NCBI RefSeq assembly: GCF_016102005.1
Contig: NZ_JACFPL010000002.1
Span: 186,001 to 250,000, forward strand
From: Bifidobacterium choladohabitans
GTDB lineage: Bacteria > Actinomycetota > Actinomycetes > Actinomycetales > Bifidobacteriaceae
Length of the DNA stretch: 64,000 bases
Direction: 5' to 3'
This document shows, piece by piece, positions 39,296-47,963 of this stretch (positions are counted from its first letter, which is position 1; each line of letters starts with the position of its first letter). A model generated the notes under the pieces. It worked only from the letters and a program-made list of their open reading frames with translations, was not told the origin of the DNA and did no database searches. Position numbers and translations under genes: made by a program.

Positions 39296-42200
39296 TTACT
39301 CGTGCGAAGCGTATAGCAGTTGGTGTTGTTCCCTGCGGTGGCGGCGGGATGCGAGGACCCCGCCCATGCCGGTCATGCCGGTGGCCAGGGCGAGCAGGAT
39401 GCCCTCCCCTCCGGCCTTGGGGAGCACGCCTGCAGGCAGGTATGTGTATCTGAGGGAGGTGTCGGTCAGGATGCGTCCTGCGCCGCCCATCGCATAGTCG
39501 ACGCTGACTGTGACCGTACCTGGCTGGTGTGCGGGTGTAAGCACGGTTACGCTGTTACCGTTGCTGACAGGAGCCAGGTTCGTGCCTGGGTCGGTGTCGA
39601 ATCTGGCTGCAGTGATCACCGGCTGCAGGTTGAACAACACTGACACAGGAACGTTTGAGTCGTCGGTAGTGCCGTCGCCGAGCTGGCCATAGCTGTTTTC
39701 TCCCCAGGCGTATGCGTATCCGTTGCTGCCCACGGCCAGCGAATGATGGTCTCCGACGCTGAACCGTGTGGCTTGTAGCCCTTTGCTAGCGTCGGCTGGA
39801 CTGGTGGGGTCGCGTACTGGCACAGGAACACTTGAGTTGCGGGTAGTGCCGTCGCCGAGCTGGCGATACAGGTTCCATCCCCAGGCGTATGCGTATCCGT
39901 TGCTGCCCACAGCTAGTGAGTGCTCGCCTCCAGCGTTGATCGCTGTGGCTTTGAGCCCTTTGCTCGCGTCCTTGGGGCTGGTGGGGTCGCGTACGCGCAC
40001 AGGAACTGTCGAATCTACTGTGTTGCTGTTGCCGAGTTGGCCATAGTTGTTTAATCCCCAGGCGTATGCGTATCCGTCGTCGCCCACGGCCAGCGAATGA
40101 GAGTATCCGGCGCTGACCTGTACGGCTTTCAGTCCTTTGTTTGCGTCATTGGGGCTGGCGAAGTCTCGCACGCGAACAGGAAAAGACGAAGCGTTTTTGT
40201 TGCTGTTGCCGAGTTGGCCATAGTTGTTTAATCCCCAGGCGTATGCGTATCCGTCGCCGCCCACGGCCAGCGAATGGTGCCATCCGGCGCTGACCTGTAC
40301 GGCTTTGAGTCCTTTGTTCGGGTCAGTGGGACTGGCGGGGTCGCGTACGCGCACGGGGAAAGATGAATCTGCTGTGCTGTTGTTGCCGAGTCGGCCATTG
40401 TCGTTCCATCCCCAGGCGTAGACGTATCCGTTGCTGTCCAAGGCCAGTGAATGCTCGTCTCCGGCGCTGACCTGTATGGCTTTGAGTCCTTTGTTCGGGT
40501 CATTGGGGCTGGCGGGGTCGCGTACACGCACAGGAACAGAGGAATACGTTGTGGTGTTGTTGCCGAGCTGACCATGCTGGTTGCTGCCCCAGGCGTATAC
40601 GTATCCGTCGCTACCCACGGCCAGCGAATGCCATTTTCCTGCGCTGACCTGCACATAGGTGAAGTTGGTCGGCACGCCTGCAGGTTTCCTCACTATGTTC
40701 GGCGTACTCCGGCTGTTAGTCGTTGCGTCGCCGAGCTGACCATAGGTGTTGTCTCCCCATGCGTAGGCTTTCCCGTCGCTGCCCACCGCCAAGGAAAAAA
40801 CATAGGTATAGTATTTTGCTCCGCCGACCTGGCTGAACCTGATACCGCTGGTGCTGTCTGGCGGGGTGATGGTGGTGGTTTCGTGGCCGAGCTGGCTGCC
40901 CTTGTCGGGGTTGATTCTCCAGGAGGTGTTGGGGGTTTTGCTGGTCCATTTGGCGGTGAGGGTGAGATTTTCGGTGACGGGCTTGCTGAAGTCGTAGGCG
41001 ACTTCGTTGATAAACCATCCGTCGAACTGGTAGCCGCTGCGGGTTGGGTCGGGTGAGGGCCGTTGGACTCTCCCGTAGGGATAGGTAACTTGCTGGTCTC
41101 CGGGTTTGGGGCTTCCTCCGTATGTCTTGAAGGTGACCGTGGATGTGGAACTCTGTCGGATGTCCTTCAGAAGCGTTTGGTCTACCGTGTAGTTGAAGCT
41201 TCGGGTGAAGGGCTGGCCGTCCTGCCTGCCAGTCAGTGTGATGGTGACTGGTCCGGGCTGGCTTGCGGGCATTTCCGCCTGCCAGGAGCCGTCTGTTTTG
41301 TTGAGTGTCAGCGGCTGCCCGTCCAGGCTGGCTGATTCGAGAGTGGCCGCCTGGGTGGTGTTGACTTTTGCTGGCTTGTCTGGCTGGCTCTGGGTGTTGA
41401 TGCTCCACTGGTATAGGCTGCCCTGCCTGTCTAGGGCGGTGATCCTGCTGCCTGTAATGGCGGCCTGTGTGTAGGGCTGGCTCCCCTTGTCTGCGCGCGT
41501 GGGTGTTTCTCCGGGCTTCCAAGTCCAGATGTGGCCGTCCGTGCCGGTGATGACGGCCTGGTTCTTGTTGGCGGTGATCCGGCTGGCTTTCATGTTTTCC
41601 GACAGGCCGGTGGTTGCGAGGCTTGTCTTGCCGTCGGCCAGGTAACAGGCCTGCCCGGTTGCGCCCAGGAGGAGACCCTGGTTGAGGGCTTGGGCTTGGG
41701 TGATGCGCATGCCCTGGTCTTGTCTGATGCGTTCGGGCTTGACGTTGGCGGTCTTGCTTGTGTTCCAGGTCCAGGCCTGCCCGTCCGCGTCCAGGGCGAG
41801 GGTCCGGCTGGGGGAGGCGACGGCCAGTGTTGCCTGGGCCTGTCCGGGCAGGACGGTCGTGGCTTGTTCCGTCAATTTTTCGTTCTGGCTGTCGGTCTGG
41901 CTGGCCTGGAAGATGTGGACATGTCCCTGCCGGTCCACGGCCAGCAGCAGGTCGTCGTTCATGCTGATGCTGGTGAACCTGGTGTTCTGCTTGGTGTCGA
42001 GGATGGTGGGCGTTGTTTGTCCGTTGGTCCAGGTGTAGATCTGCTGGTCGGATCCTATTGCGGCCTGCCATTGGTCGCCGGTTGCGGTCTGCTGGTAGCG
42101 GAACCCGTCGGGGGCATGGGCGGGGGAGGGAACCTGCTTGGGTGTGCCGTCCTGTGCCCAGGTGTAGATGCGGCCGTCGCCGGTCAGACCGGTAAACTGG

Positions 42201-42873
42201 TCCCCTGCGGCTTGGACGCTGACATAGTAGGGCTCTTGCAGGCTGGGTGGGCTGATGGTCACCCGGGTGCCGGAGGCGGGTCCGTGGTCCGGGCTCAGCG
42301 TCCAGTCCGTGGCTTTGCTCCATTTGGCTTTCAGGGTTGTGTCCTGCAGGATGGGGGTCTGAAAATCGAAGGGTTGGCCGTCACGTGTCCACCCGTCGAA
42401 CCGGAAACCCTCACGTTGCGGGTTCTTTTGCGGAGGTGAGGCAAGCGTCCCGGCTTTCACGGTCGCCTGGGTAGGAGTGTTGCCGTCGTCTGGGTCGAAG
42501 CGCACCGTGTGCGAAGCTTGACCGTCCGTCTTGCCGGATGGCTTGGCTGTAGAGGAGCTTGTGCTGTTGGTGGCGTCCTTCGGCGTTGACGGGACTGGGC
42601 TTGGTGCCGTGGGGTTCAGGGGTGATGCGGTTTGCAGCGGCGAGGGTGAAGGCAGGGGAGTGCTGGTTGCGCTGTTGGGGAGTGTGCCGGGGGTTTGCTC
42701 AGCTACGCGAGGGATCTGACGACCCCCCCCCCCCCGCTAAATACAGGAGTGTCCGCCGGACTGGCGGACACGACATCGTCCGCGTTGGCGGACGCGACAC
42801 CCAGGCCTGCCAGCAGGCCCAGCAGGACGATCGCCGTCGCCGATGCGCGACGCAGATGAGTACCCAGATGCAT
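39296..42873 (-). CDS. Sortase-anchored surface protein with two RCC1-type seven-bladed propellers, phase OFF by poly-G tract
   Basis: ATG 42873 opens a signal peptide (HLRRASATAIVLLGLLAGLG, cleavage after ASANA). After residue 46 comes a run of 13 G, and in this sequence the frame ends at TAG 42705-42703 (56 residues). The body is open in the other frame from the run to the stop at 39298-39296. With 14 or 11 G the product would be about 1192 residues: Pro/Ser/Thr linker; Flg_new/InlB-B repeat (nt 42508-42320); degenerate seven-bladed propeller (about 42240-41390); Ig-like part; second Flg_new (about 41150-40946); canonical seven-bladed RCC1 propeller (about 40830-39640); a beta-rich domain; LPKAG, hydrophobic stretch, RRHRR. 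No start lies in the body frame between the run and GTG 42505, and that GTG falls inside the first Flg_new domain. Binding target unknown; adhesin is a plausible role. Confidence 0.85.
39640..40830 (-). repeat. Seven tandem RCC1 repeats, 177-bp period
   Basis: Blades of the pattern HSLAVGSDGYAYAWG-N-YGQLGN recur every 59 residues (177 bp; the conserved CCAGGCGTATGCGTATCC block is at 39704 and again at 39881). Five interior blades also share SP-D--KGLKA-QVSAG linkers. The near-identical DNA repeats could recombine and change blade number, but seven is the natural closed propeller. Confidence 0.85.
42723..42735. repeat. Homopolymer C13 (G13 on the coding strand), predicted contingency tract
   Basis: Thirteen consecutive C on the plus strand, inside the surface-protein gene between signal peptide and body. 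Only lengths of 3k+2 keep the gene open: 13 reads into TAG, and 12 would read into TGA about eight codons later. It is by far the longest homopolymer I noticed in the window. Confidence 0.9.
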
Positions 42874-43169
42874 GAAATCAATCCCCTTCACCAATGCCAA
42901 GCGGTATCAAGGCCTCCTGCCTATCAGCATTAACGTCTTTCAAAGTTGATGAACCGACGCTACTGTGGGCGTTAATCGCCCATAAAGTAGAAGCCAGCTA
43001 TCTCCCAACAACCCCAATTTTCACTTTACCACCAAGCCAACAGAGAACGCACGAAATGCAGAAGCGCGACGGTAGGCCTTAAACAAGAGCTGATCCCATC
43101 TTGCCTGGCAGATAGAATGAACACACAACACGTCACGGCCGTTGATTGGCCGATAAGGAGCATGACTAT
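42874..43169. other. AT-richer divergent intergenic region
   Basis: 296 bp between the surface-protein gene (minus) and the aldo/keto reductase gene (plus), clearly lower in GC than the surroundings. It holds AAGGGG before the surface gene, AAGGAG (43155-43160) before the reductase gene, and an inverted repeat CTACT-G-TGGGCG / CGCCCA-TAA-AGTAG at 42960-42990 with a 5-base loop. That repeat lies 87-117 bases upstream of the surface-protein ATG and could be an operator. Confidence 0.45.
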
Positions 43170-44009
43170 ATGACAGGAAACGTCACCGACACCGTCATCA
43201 CCCTCAACAATGGGGTCAGCATTCCCCAGCTGGGTCTCGGGGTCTTCCAAACACCTGATGGCGAGGCCACCAGCCAGGCCGTCACCTGGGCCCTGCAGGC
43301 GGGCTATCGCCATATCGACACCGCCATGATCTACGGCAACGAGCAGTCCGTGGGGGAGGGTCTGCGCCGCTCCGGGGTTGACCGGCGGGATGTTTTCCTG
43401 ACCACCAAGCTCTGGAATGACGACATCCGTGCGGGGCGGACCAAGGAGGCCTTCAAGGAGAGCCTGGACCGGCTGGGCGTGGACTACCTGGACCTCTACC
43501 TGATCCACTGGCCCGCCCAGGGCTGGCAGCAGGCCTGGGAGGACATGGAGGAGCTCTACACCCAGCGACGGGTGCGGGCCATCGGGGTCTGCAACTTCCA
43601 GAAGCACCACCTGGACGAGCTGCACACCATCAGCGGCACCAAGCCGGCCGTTGACCAGATCGAGTCCTCGCCCCAGTTCGTCAACGACGACCTGATCGAC
43701 TACTGCCACGGCACCCTGCGTGTGGACGTGGAGGCTTACAGCCCCTTGGGCGGCACCGGCGGCAACCTGCTGGCCGACCCCAGGCTCAAGGCCATGGCCG
43801 AGCATTATGACCGCTCCCCGGCGCAGATCGTGCTGCGCTGGCACCTGCAGCGCGGGGTCATCGTCATCCCCAAGTCCACCCACAAGGAGCGGATCGAGCA
43901 GAACGCGCAGGTCTTCGACTTCGAGCTGAGCGATGAGGATATGAAGGCCATCACCGCCATGAACAGGGACGAGCGCACCGGTGCGGATCCCGACAACTTC
44001 GACTTCTAA
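43170..44009 (+). CDS. Aldo/keto reductase
   Basis: A 279-residue NADPH-dependent AKR of the 2,5-diketo-D-gluconate reductase type. The catalytic tetrad is visible: Asp50 in GYRHIDTAMIYGNE, Tyr55, Lys in FLTTKLWND, and His in LYLIHWP. The C-terminal coenzyme region IVIPKSTHKERIEQN fits the family. ATG 43170 follows AAGGAG at 9 bases; a TTG at 43146 is upstream of that site. Monocistronic, ending in a hairpin. Natural substrate unknown. Confidence 0.92.
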   Translation: MTGNVTDTVITLNNGVSIPQLGLGVFQTPDGEATSQAVTWALQAGYRHIDTAMIYGNEQSVGEGLRRSGVDRRDVFLTTKLWNDDIRAGRTKEAFKESLDRLGVDYLDLYLIHWPAQGWQQAWEDMEELYTQRRVRAIGVCNFQKHHLDELHTISGTKPAVDQIESSPQFVNDDLIDYCHGTLRVDVEAYSPLGGTGGNLLADPRLKAMAEHYDRSPAQIVLRWHLQRGVIVIPKSTHKERIEQNAQVFDFELSDEDMKAITAMNRDERTGADPDNFDF

Positions 44010-44021
44010 GGGATGGTGGTA

Positions 44022-44060
44022 CAGGAGGAGACCCGACCTTGAAGGCGAAGCCTCCTCCTG
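44022..44060 (+). terminator. Hairpin after the aldo/keto reductase gene
   Basis: Perfect 9-bp stem CAGGAGGAG / CTCCTCCTG (44022-44030, 44052-44060) with a 21-base loop, beginning 13 bp past the stop. No U-run. It lies between two convergent genes. Confidence 0.45.
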
Positions 44061-44129
44061 GGACCCGGCGGAAGCCCCAACCCTTCCACCTGGCCTGGCT
44101 TCTATGGTAAAGGATTTGTGATGATTCAG

Positions 44130-44879
44130 CTAATCGGCATTGCCGCTGATGGCTTCGTCGTCGGCCTCCTGCTCCTGGGGCGAACCTGAGATGTCGCGGT
44201 GGATGGACTGCATCTGCACCTCGATGTTCTGCAGGGAGCGGGCGCAGTCCAGCAGGGTCTGCGAATGCTCGGCCAGGCGGGCGTCGGGCAGGTCGGACTT
44301 GTAGCGCAGCTGGTGCTCCAGGGAGGCCCAGTAGTCCATGGCGATGGTGCGGAACTGCACCTCGACCGGCGTGTAGTGGGGGCCCGAGGTCAGGAAGACC
44401 GGCACGGCGTAGATGACGTGCAGGCTGCGGTAGCCGTTCATCTTGGGGTTGCGGATGTAGTCCTTGACCCTCAGCACCTGGATGTCCGACTGGTCGGAGA
44501 GGTAGCGGGAGACCGAATAGACGTCGTCCCGGTAGTTGCAGATGACGCGCACGCCGGCCACGTCGAAGATGTGATCGCGCACCGAGGGAATGGTGACGGG
44601 CAGGTTCTTGCGGTGCAGCTTGCCGATCAGGGAGTCCACGCTCTTGAGCCGGCGCTCCATGTGGTGGATGGGGTTGTGGCTGAACCGGACCTGGAATTCC
44701 GTGTCCAGCACGTCCAGCTTGGTCGAAATCTCGTACATGGCCCCCTCGTAGGTCTGCATGAGATTGACGAATTCCGTTATCTCGTCGATGTCCAGCTTGG
44801 GACGGTCCTTTTCGTCCAGGTCGGACAGTCGCTGCTTCATTTCGGATGCGCTCATGGCACTGTTACGGTCGAGTATCAC
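44130..44879 (-). CDS. Small alarmone synthetase (RelQ/YjbM-type GTP pyrophosphokinase)
   Basis: A 249-residue (p)ppGpp synthetase without the hydrolase, TGS and ACT domains of Rel. Catalytic-domain motifs: HIFDVAGVRVICNYRDDVY, VKDYIRNPKMNGYRSLHVIY, and the GTP-binding VEVQFRTIAMDYWASLEHQLRYK. The C-terminal 50 residues form a helical, acidic tail as in tetrameric SAS proteins. GTG 44879 is used because GGAGG lies five bases upstream. It diverges from miaB. Such enzymes respond to transcriptional induction by stress. Confidence 0.9.
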   Translation of the reverse strand: MILDRNSAMSASEMKQRLSDLDEKDRPKLDIDEITEFVNLMQTYEGAMYEISTKLDVLDTEFQVRFSHNPIHHMERRLKSVDSLIGKLHRKNLPVTIPSVRDHIFDVAGVRVICNYRDDVYSVSRYLSDQSDIQVLRVKDYIRNPKMNGYRSLHVIYAVPVFLTSGPHYTPVEVQFRTIAMDYWASLEHQLRYKSDLPDARLAEHSQTLLDCARSLQNIEVQMQSIHRDISGSPQEQEADDEAISGNAD

Positions 44880-44991
44880 ATGAACCTCCCATGCCGCCGT
44901 TCGTAACCATGACTTATGGTACGCACAGGCCCCGATGGCCGCGGGACCCGACCTGCGCATACAATCAGGGTTTATGGAAGCAGGCGAGGGC

Positions 44992-46392
44992 ATGAGCGTG
45001 ACCGCTCAGCGTAAGGACAGCAGGGGTGTCTACTATGTGCGGACCCTGGGCTGCCAGATGAACGAGCACGATTCCGAGCGGATCGCCGGGGTGCTCCGGG
45101 CCCAGGGCTACCAGCAGGCCACGCCCGAGCAGGTCCGCGCGCGCGAGGTGGACGTGATGGTGCTCAACACCTGCGCCGTGCGCGACAACGCCACCCAGCG
45201 CATGTACGGGACCATCGGGCGCTGGCACAGGTTCAAGCAGCACAAGCCCGACACGCGCATCGCCGTGGGCGGCTGCATGGCCCAGAAGGACCGGGAGTGG
45301 ATCGTGAAGGCGGCACCCTGGGTGGATGCGGTCTTCGGCACCAGGGACATCGGCTCGCTGCCCGGGCTTTTGGACAAGGCCCGCAAGGACGGGCGGCCCC
45401 AGGTGGGGGTTACGCAGGAGCTTCGGGATCTGCCCGGGCGGCTGCCGGCGGTCAGGGCCTCGCGCTCGCAGGCCTGGGTATCCATATCGGTCGGCTGCAA
45501 CAACACCTGCACCTTCTGCATCGTGCCCTCGGTGCGCGGGCGGGAGCGGGACCGGTCCATGGACGACATCCTGCAGGAGGTTGAGGACTGCGTGCGATCC
45601 GGGGCCCGCCAGGTGACCCTGCTGGGGCAGAACGTCAACTCCTACGGCTGGTCCACGGGTGACCGCTACGCCTTCGCCCGGCTCCTGCGCGCCTGCGGAC
45701 GGGTGCCTGGGCTGGAGCGGATCCGCTTCACCTCGCCCCATCCGGCGGCCTTCACCGACGATGTGATCGCCGCCATGGCCGAGACGCCCACGGTCATGCA
45801 CCAGCTGCACATGCCCCTGCAGTCGGGCTCCGACCGGATTCTGCGGGCCATGCGGCGCTCCTACCGGTCCCAGCGCTTTCTGCAGATCCTGGACAAGGTG
45901 CGGGTTGCCATGCCCGATGCCCTGATCACCACCGACATCATCGTGGGATTCCCCGGGGAGACCGAGGAGGACTTCCAGGCCACCATGGATGTGGTGCGTC
46001 GGGCGCGCTTCTCGTCGGCCTTCATCTTTGAGTATTCTCCCAGGCCCGGCACGCCGGCCGCCCGCATGCCCCAGCTGCCCAAGGCCGTGGTCCAGGACCG
46101 GTTCGAGCGGCTGCAGGCCCTGCAGGAGTCCATCACCATGGAGCATATGCAGGACTTCCTGGGCAAAGAGGTGGAGGTGCTGATCGGCGACGGGCACGGC
46201 CGGCACGACGGCAGCACCCACCGGGTGACCGGGCATGAGCGCACCGGTGTACTGGTCCACGTCGGGGTCCCCCAGGGAATGCCTGCGCCAAAGCCCGGGG
46301 ACCTGGTCACCTGCACCGTCACCCAGGCCGGGCCCCACTATTTGATTGCCGATCCGGATCCCCGGGCGGGGCAGGTCTATGACATCCGCTGA
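44992..46392 (+). CDS. miaB: tRNA-2-methylthio-N6-dimethylallyladenosine synthase MiaB
   Basis: Radical-SAM methylthiotransferase acting on i6A37 of tRNA. With ATG 44992 it has 466 residues: auxiliary-cluster cysteines C21 ([13 protein letters not shown]), C61 (NTCAVRDNA) and C95 (GGCMAQ); radical-SAM CNNTCTFC (C169, C173, C176); and a C-terminal TRAM domain. An ATG at 44974 is also possible. TACAAT at 44960-44965 would place transcription initiation near 44972, consistent with either start. It overlaps miaA, which makes its substrate. Confidence 0.95.
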   Translation: MSVTAQRKDSRGVYYVRTLGCQMNEHDSERIAGVLRAQGYQQATPEQVRAREVDVMVLNTCAVRDNATQRMYGTIGRWHRFKQHKPDTRIAVGGCMAQKDREWIVKAAPWVDAVFGTRDIGSLPGLLDKARKDGRPQVGVTQELRDLPGRLPAVRASRSQAWVSISVGCNNTCTFCIVPSVRGRERDRSMDDILQEVEDCVRSGARQVTLLGQNVNSYGWSTGDRYAFARLLRACGRVPGLERIRFTSPHPAAFTDDVIAAMAETPTVMHQLHMPLQSGSDRILRAMRRSYRSQRFLQILDKVRVAMPDALITTDIIVGFPGETEEDFQATMDVVRRARFSSAFIFEYSPRPGTPAARMPQLPKAVVQDRFERLQALQESITMEHMQDFLGKEVEVLIGDGHGRHDGSTHRVTGHERTGVLVHVGVPQGMPAPKPGDLVTCTVTQAGPHYLIADPDPRAGQVYDIR

Positions 46393-47383
46393 ACCCCGCA
46401 TCGTCTCCATCGTGGGTCCCACAGCCTCGGGCAAGACCGCCCTGGGCGTGGCCCTGGCACAGGCGCTCCAGGCGCGCGGGCAGGAGGCTCATATCGTCAA
46501 TGCCGATGCCTACCAGATGTACCGGGGGATGGATGTGGGCACGGCCAAGCCTTCGGCAGGGGAGCGGCAGGCGGTGGTCCACCACCTGATCGACATCATC
46601 GAGCCGGAGGAGGCCATGAGCGTGGCCCGCTTCCAGGCCATGGCCCGGTCCCTGATAGCCGACCTGCGGGCGCAGGGAATCCGGCCCATTCTCGTCGGCG
46701 GCTCCGGGCTCTATACCCGGGCGGTCATCGACGATCTGTCCTTCCCCGGCACCGACCCGGCGGTCAGGGCCAGGCTGGAGGAGCGGGCCCAAGAGGAAGG
46801 CCCCGGGCTGCTTTTCCGCCAGCTGCAGGAGCGGGACCCGGAGGCTGCGGCCCGGATGGATCCCCGGAATGTGCGGCGGACCGTGCGGGCCCTGGAGGTC
46901 ATGGAGATCACCGGACGGCCCTATTCGGCCAGCCTGCCCCGATACCGCTACCTCTTGCCCGCCCTGCAGCTGGGGCTGGATCTGCCCCGGGAGGAGCTGG
47001 ACCGTAGGATCGACCAGCGCACCCAGGCCATGCGCGACCAGGGGCTGGTCGGCGAAGTGAGCAGGCTGCGAGACCGCCTGGGGACCACGGCTTCACGCGC
47101 CCTGGGCTATCAACAGATTCTTGACTATCTGGACGGCCGCACCGATCTGGATGACGCCTTCGAGCTGATAGCGCAGAAGACCAAGCGCCTGGCCCGCAAA
47201 CAGATGGGCTGGTTCGGCCGGGATCCGCGCATCCACTGGTTGAACGCCCTGGCCCCGGACCTGGCACAGCAGGCCCTGAATCTGGTGGACCAGGCCGACC
47301 AAGGCCGCTTCGACCAGGCGGATGCCCAGGCCGACCAATCGGACCAGGGGAGGGTGACCAGACACTATCTGGGTGCGCTTTGA
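46379..47383 (+). CDS. miaA: tRNA dimethylallyltransferase MiaA
   Basis: Transfers dimethylallyl to A37 of UNN-reading tRNAs. The P-loop is [12 protein letters not shown], followed by [20 protein letters not shown] and the [14 protein letters not shown] region; [12 protein letters not shown] is the tRNA-binding helix. The C-terminal 40 residues are Asp/Gln-rich and lie outside the core, an unusual tail of 334 residues total. Start at 46379 overlaps miaB by 14 bp, so the two are coupled. Confidence 0.94.
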   Translation: MTSAEPRIVSIVGPTASGKTALGVALAQALQARGQEAHIVNADAYQMYRGMDVGTAKPSAGERQAVVHHLIDIIEPEEAMSVARFQAMARSLIADLRAQGIRPILVGGSGLYTRAVIDDLSFPGTDPAVRARLEERAQEEGPGLLFRQLQERDPEAAARMDPRNVRRTVRALEVMEITGRPYSASLPRYRYLLPALQLGLDLPREELDRRIDQRTQAMRDQGLVGEVSRLRDRLGTTASRALGYQQILDYLDGRTDLDDAFELIAQKTKRLARKQMGWFGRDPRIHWLNALAPDLAQQALNLVDQADQGRFDQADAQADQSDQGRVTRHYLGAL

Positions 47384-47409
47384 CTTCAAGTACTTGAAGT
47401 TCCTAGGCT
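47380..47409 (+). promoter_or_regulatory. MerR-type promoter with 18-bp palindrome (autoregulatory site of the MerR gene)
   Basis: TTGACT (47380-47385) and TAGGCT (47404-47409) are 18 bp apart. The spacer is largely occupied by the perfect palindrome ACTTCAAGTACTTGAAGT (47383-47400), the geometry of MerR-activated promoters. It overlaps the last codons of miaA. Transcription should begin around 47416-47418, at the ATG itself. Confidence 0.8.
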
Positions 47410-47417
47410 GGACGGGT

Positions 47418-47939
47418 ATGACCACCATCATGCAGCCCCAGGCTGAAACCCAGACCGCCCAAACCCAAGCCGACCAGGAATCCGGGCCCTGGTACACCAT
47501 CCGCCAGGCCTCGCTCATGTCGGGGATGCCGGAGACCACCCTGCGCTACTACGAGACCATCGGCATCATTCCGCCCGTCGCCAGGGACCCCTCGAGCGGC
47601 CACCGTTGCTACAGCCAGGAGGATCTGGACCTGCTGGAGACCATCTCCTGCCTGAGCGCCACCGGTATGTCCCTGGAGCACATGCGGGAGTATCTGGGCA
47701 ACCGTGCCGGGGGAGCCGAGGCCGCCGGACGGCAGATCGAGCTCCTGGCCGAGCAGGGACGACGGCTGGACCAGCGGATGGCCGACCTGCGGGCGCGGAA
47801 GCGGTATGTGGAGCTCAAAATACAATACTGGGGGCACGTGCGCGACCACGACCAGGCCGGGGCGACAGAACTGATCAGTCAGAGTGCCCAGATCATCCAG
47901 GATGCTAAGCGCAGCGGCAACGAGCGGCTGGCCAGCTGA
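47418..47939 (+). CDS. MerR-family transcriptional regulator
   Basis: A 173-residue regulator. The winged HTH is YTIRQASLMSGMPETTLRYYETIGIIPPVARDPSSGHRCYSQEDLDLL, followed by a coiled-coil dimerisation helix and a short C-terminal part without effector-binding cysteines, so it is not a metal sensor of the classical type; it resembles AdhR-like aldehyde-responsive members. ATG 47418 is close to the predicted transcript start (leaderless). The only adjacent promoter it can bind is its own; an aldo/keto reductase gene 3.4 kb upstream is a possible distant target. Confidence 0.88.
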   Translation: MTTIMQPQAETQTAQTQADQESGPWYTIRQASLMSGMPETTLRYYETIGIIPPVARDPSSGHRCYSQEDLDLLETISCLSATGMSLEHMREYLGNRAGGAEAAGRQIELLAEQGRRLDQRMADLRARKRYVELKIQYWGHVRDHDQAGATELISQSAQIIQDAKRSGNERLAS

Positions 47940-47963
47940 GACTGTCGGGCTGAGGCTGTCGGC

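Noticed and set aside
39640-40830. CRISPR-like array of repeats
   Set aside because: The period is 177 bp, the repeats are in frame and encode RCC1 blades, and no spacers or cas genes are present.
42320-42505. GTG 42505 as the true start of the surface protein
   Set aside because: It falls inside the first Flg_new domain, lacks a signal peptide and a ribosome binding site, and ignores the signal peptide encoded directly upstream in the other frame.
42723-42735. Poly-C run as a pure sequencing error in an ordinary gene
   Set aside because: An error in count is possible, but even at the in-frame length a homopolymer of 11-14 at the junction of signal peptide and body would itself be hypermutable, so the phase-variation reading stands in either case.
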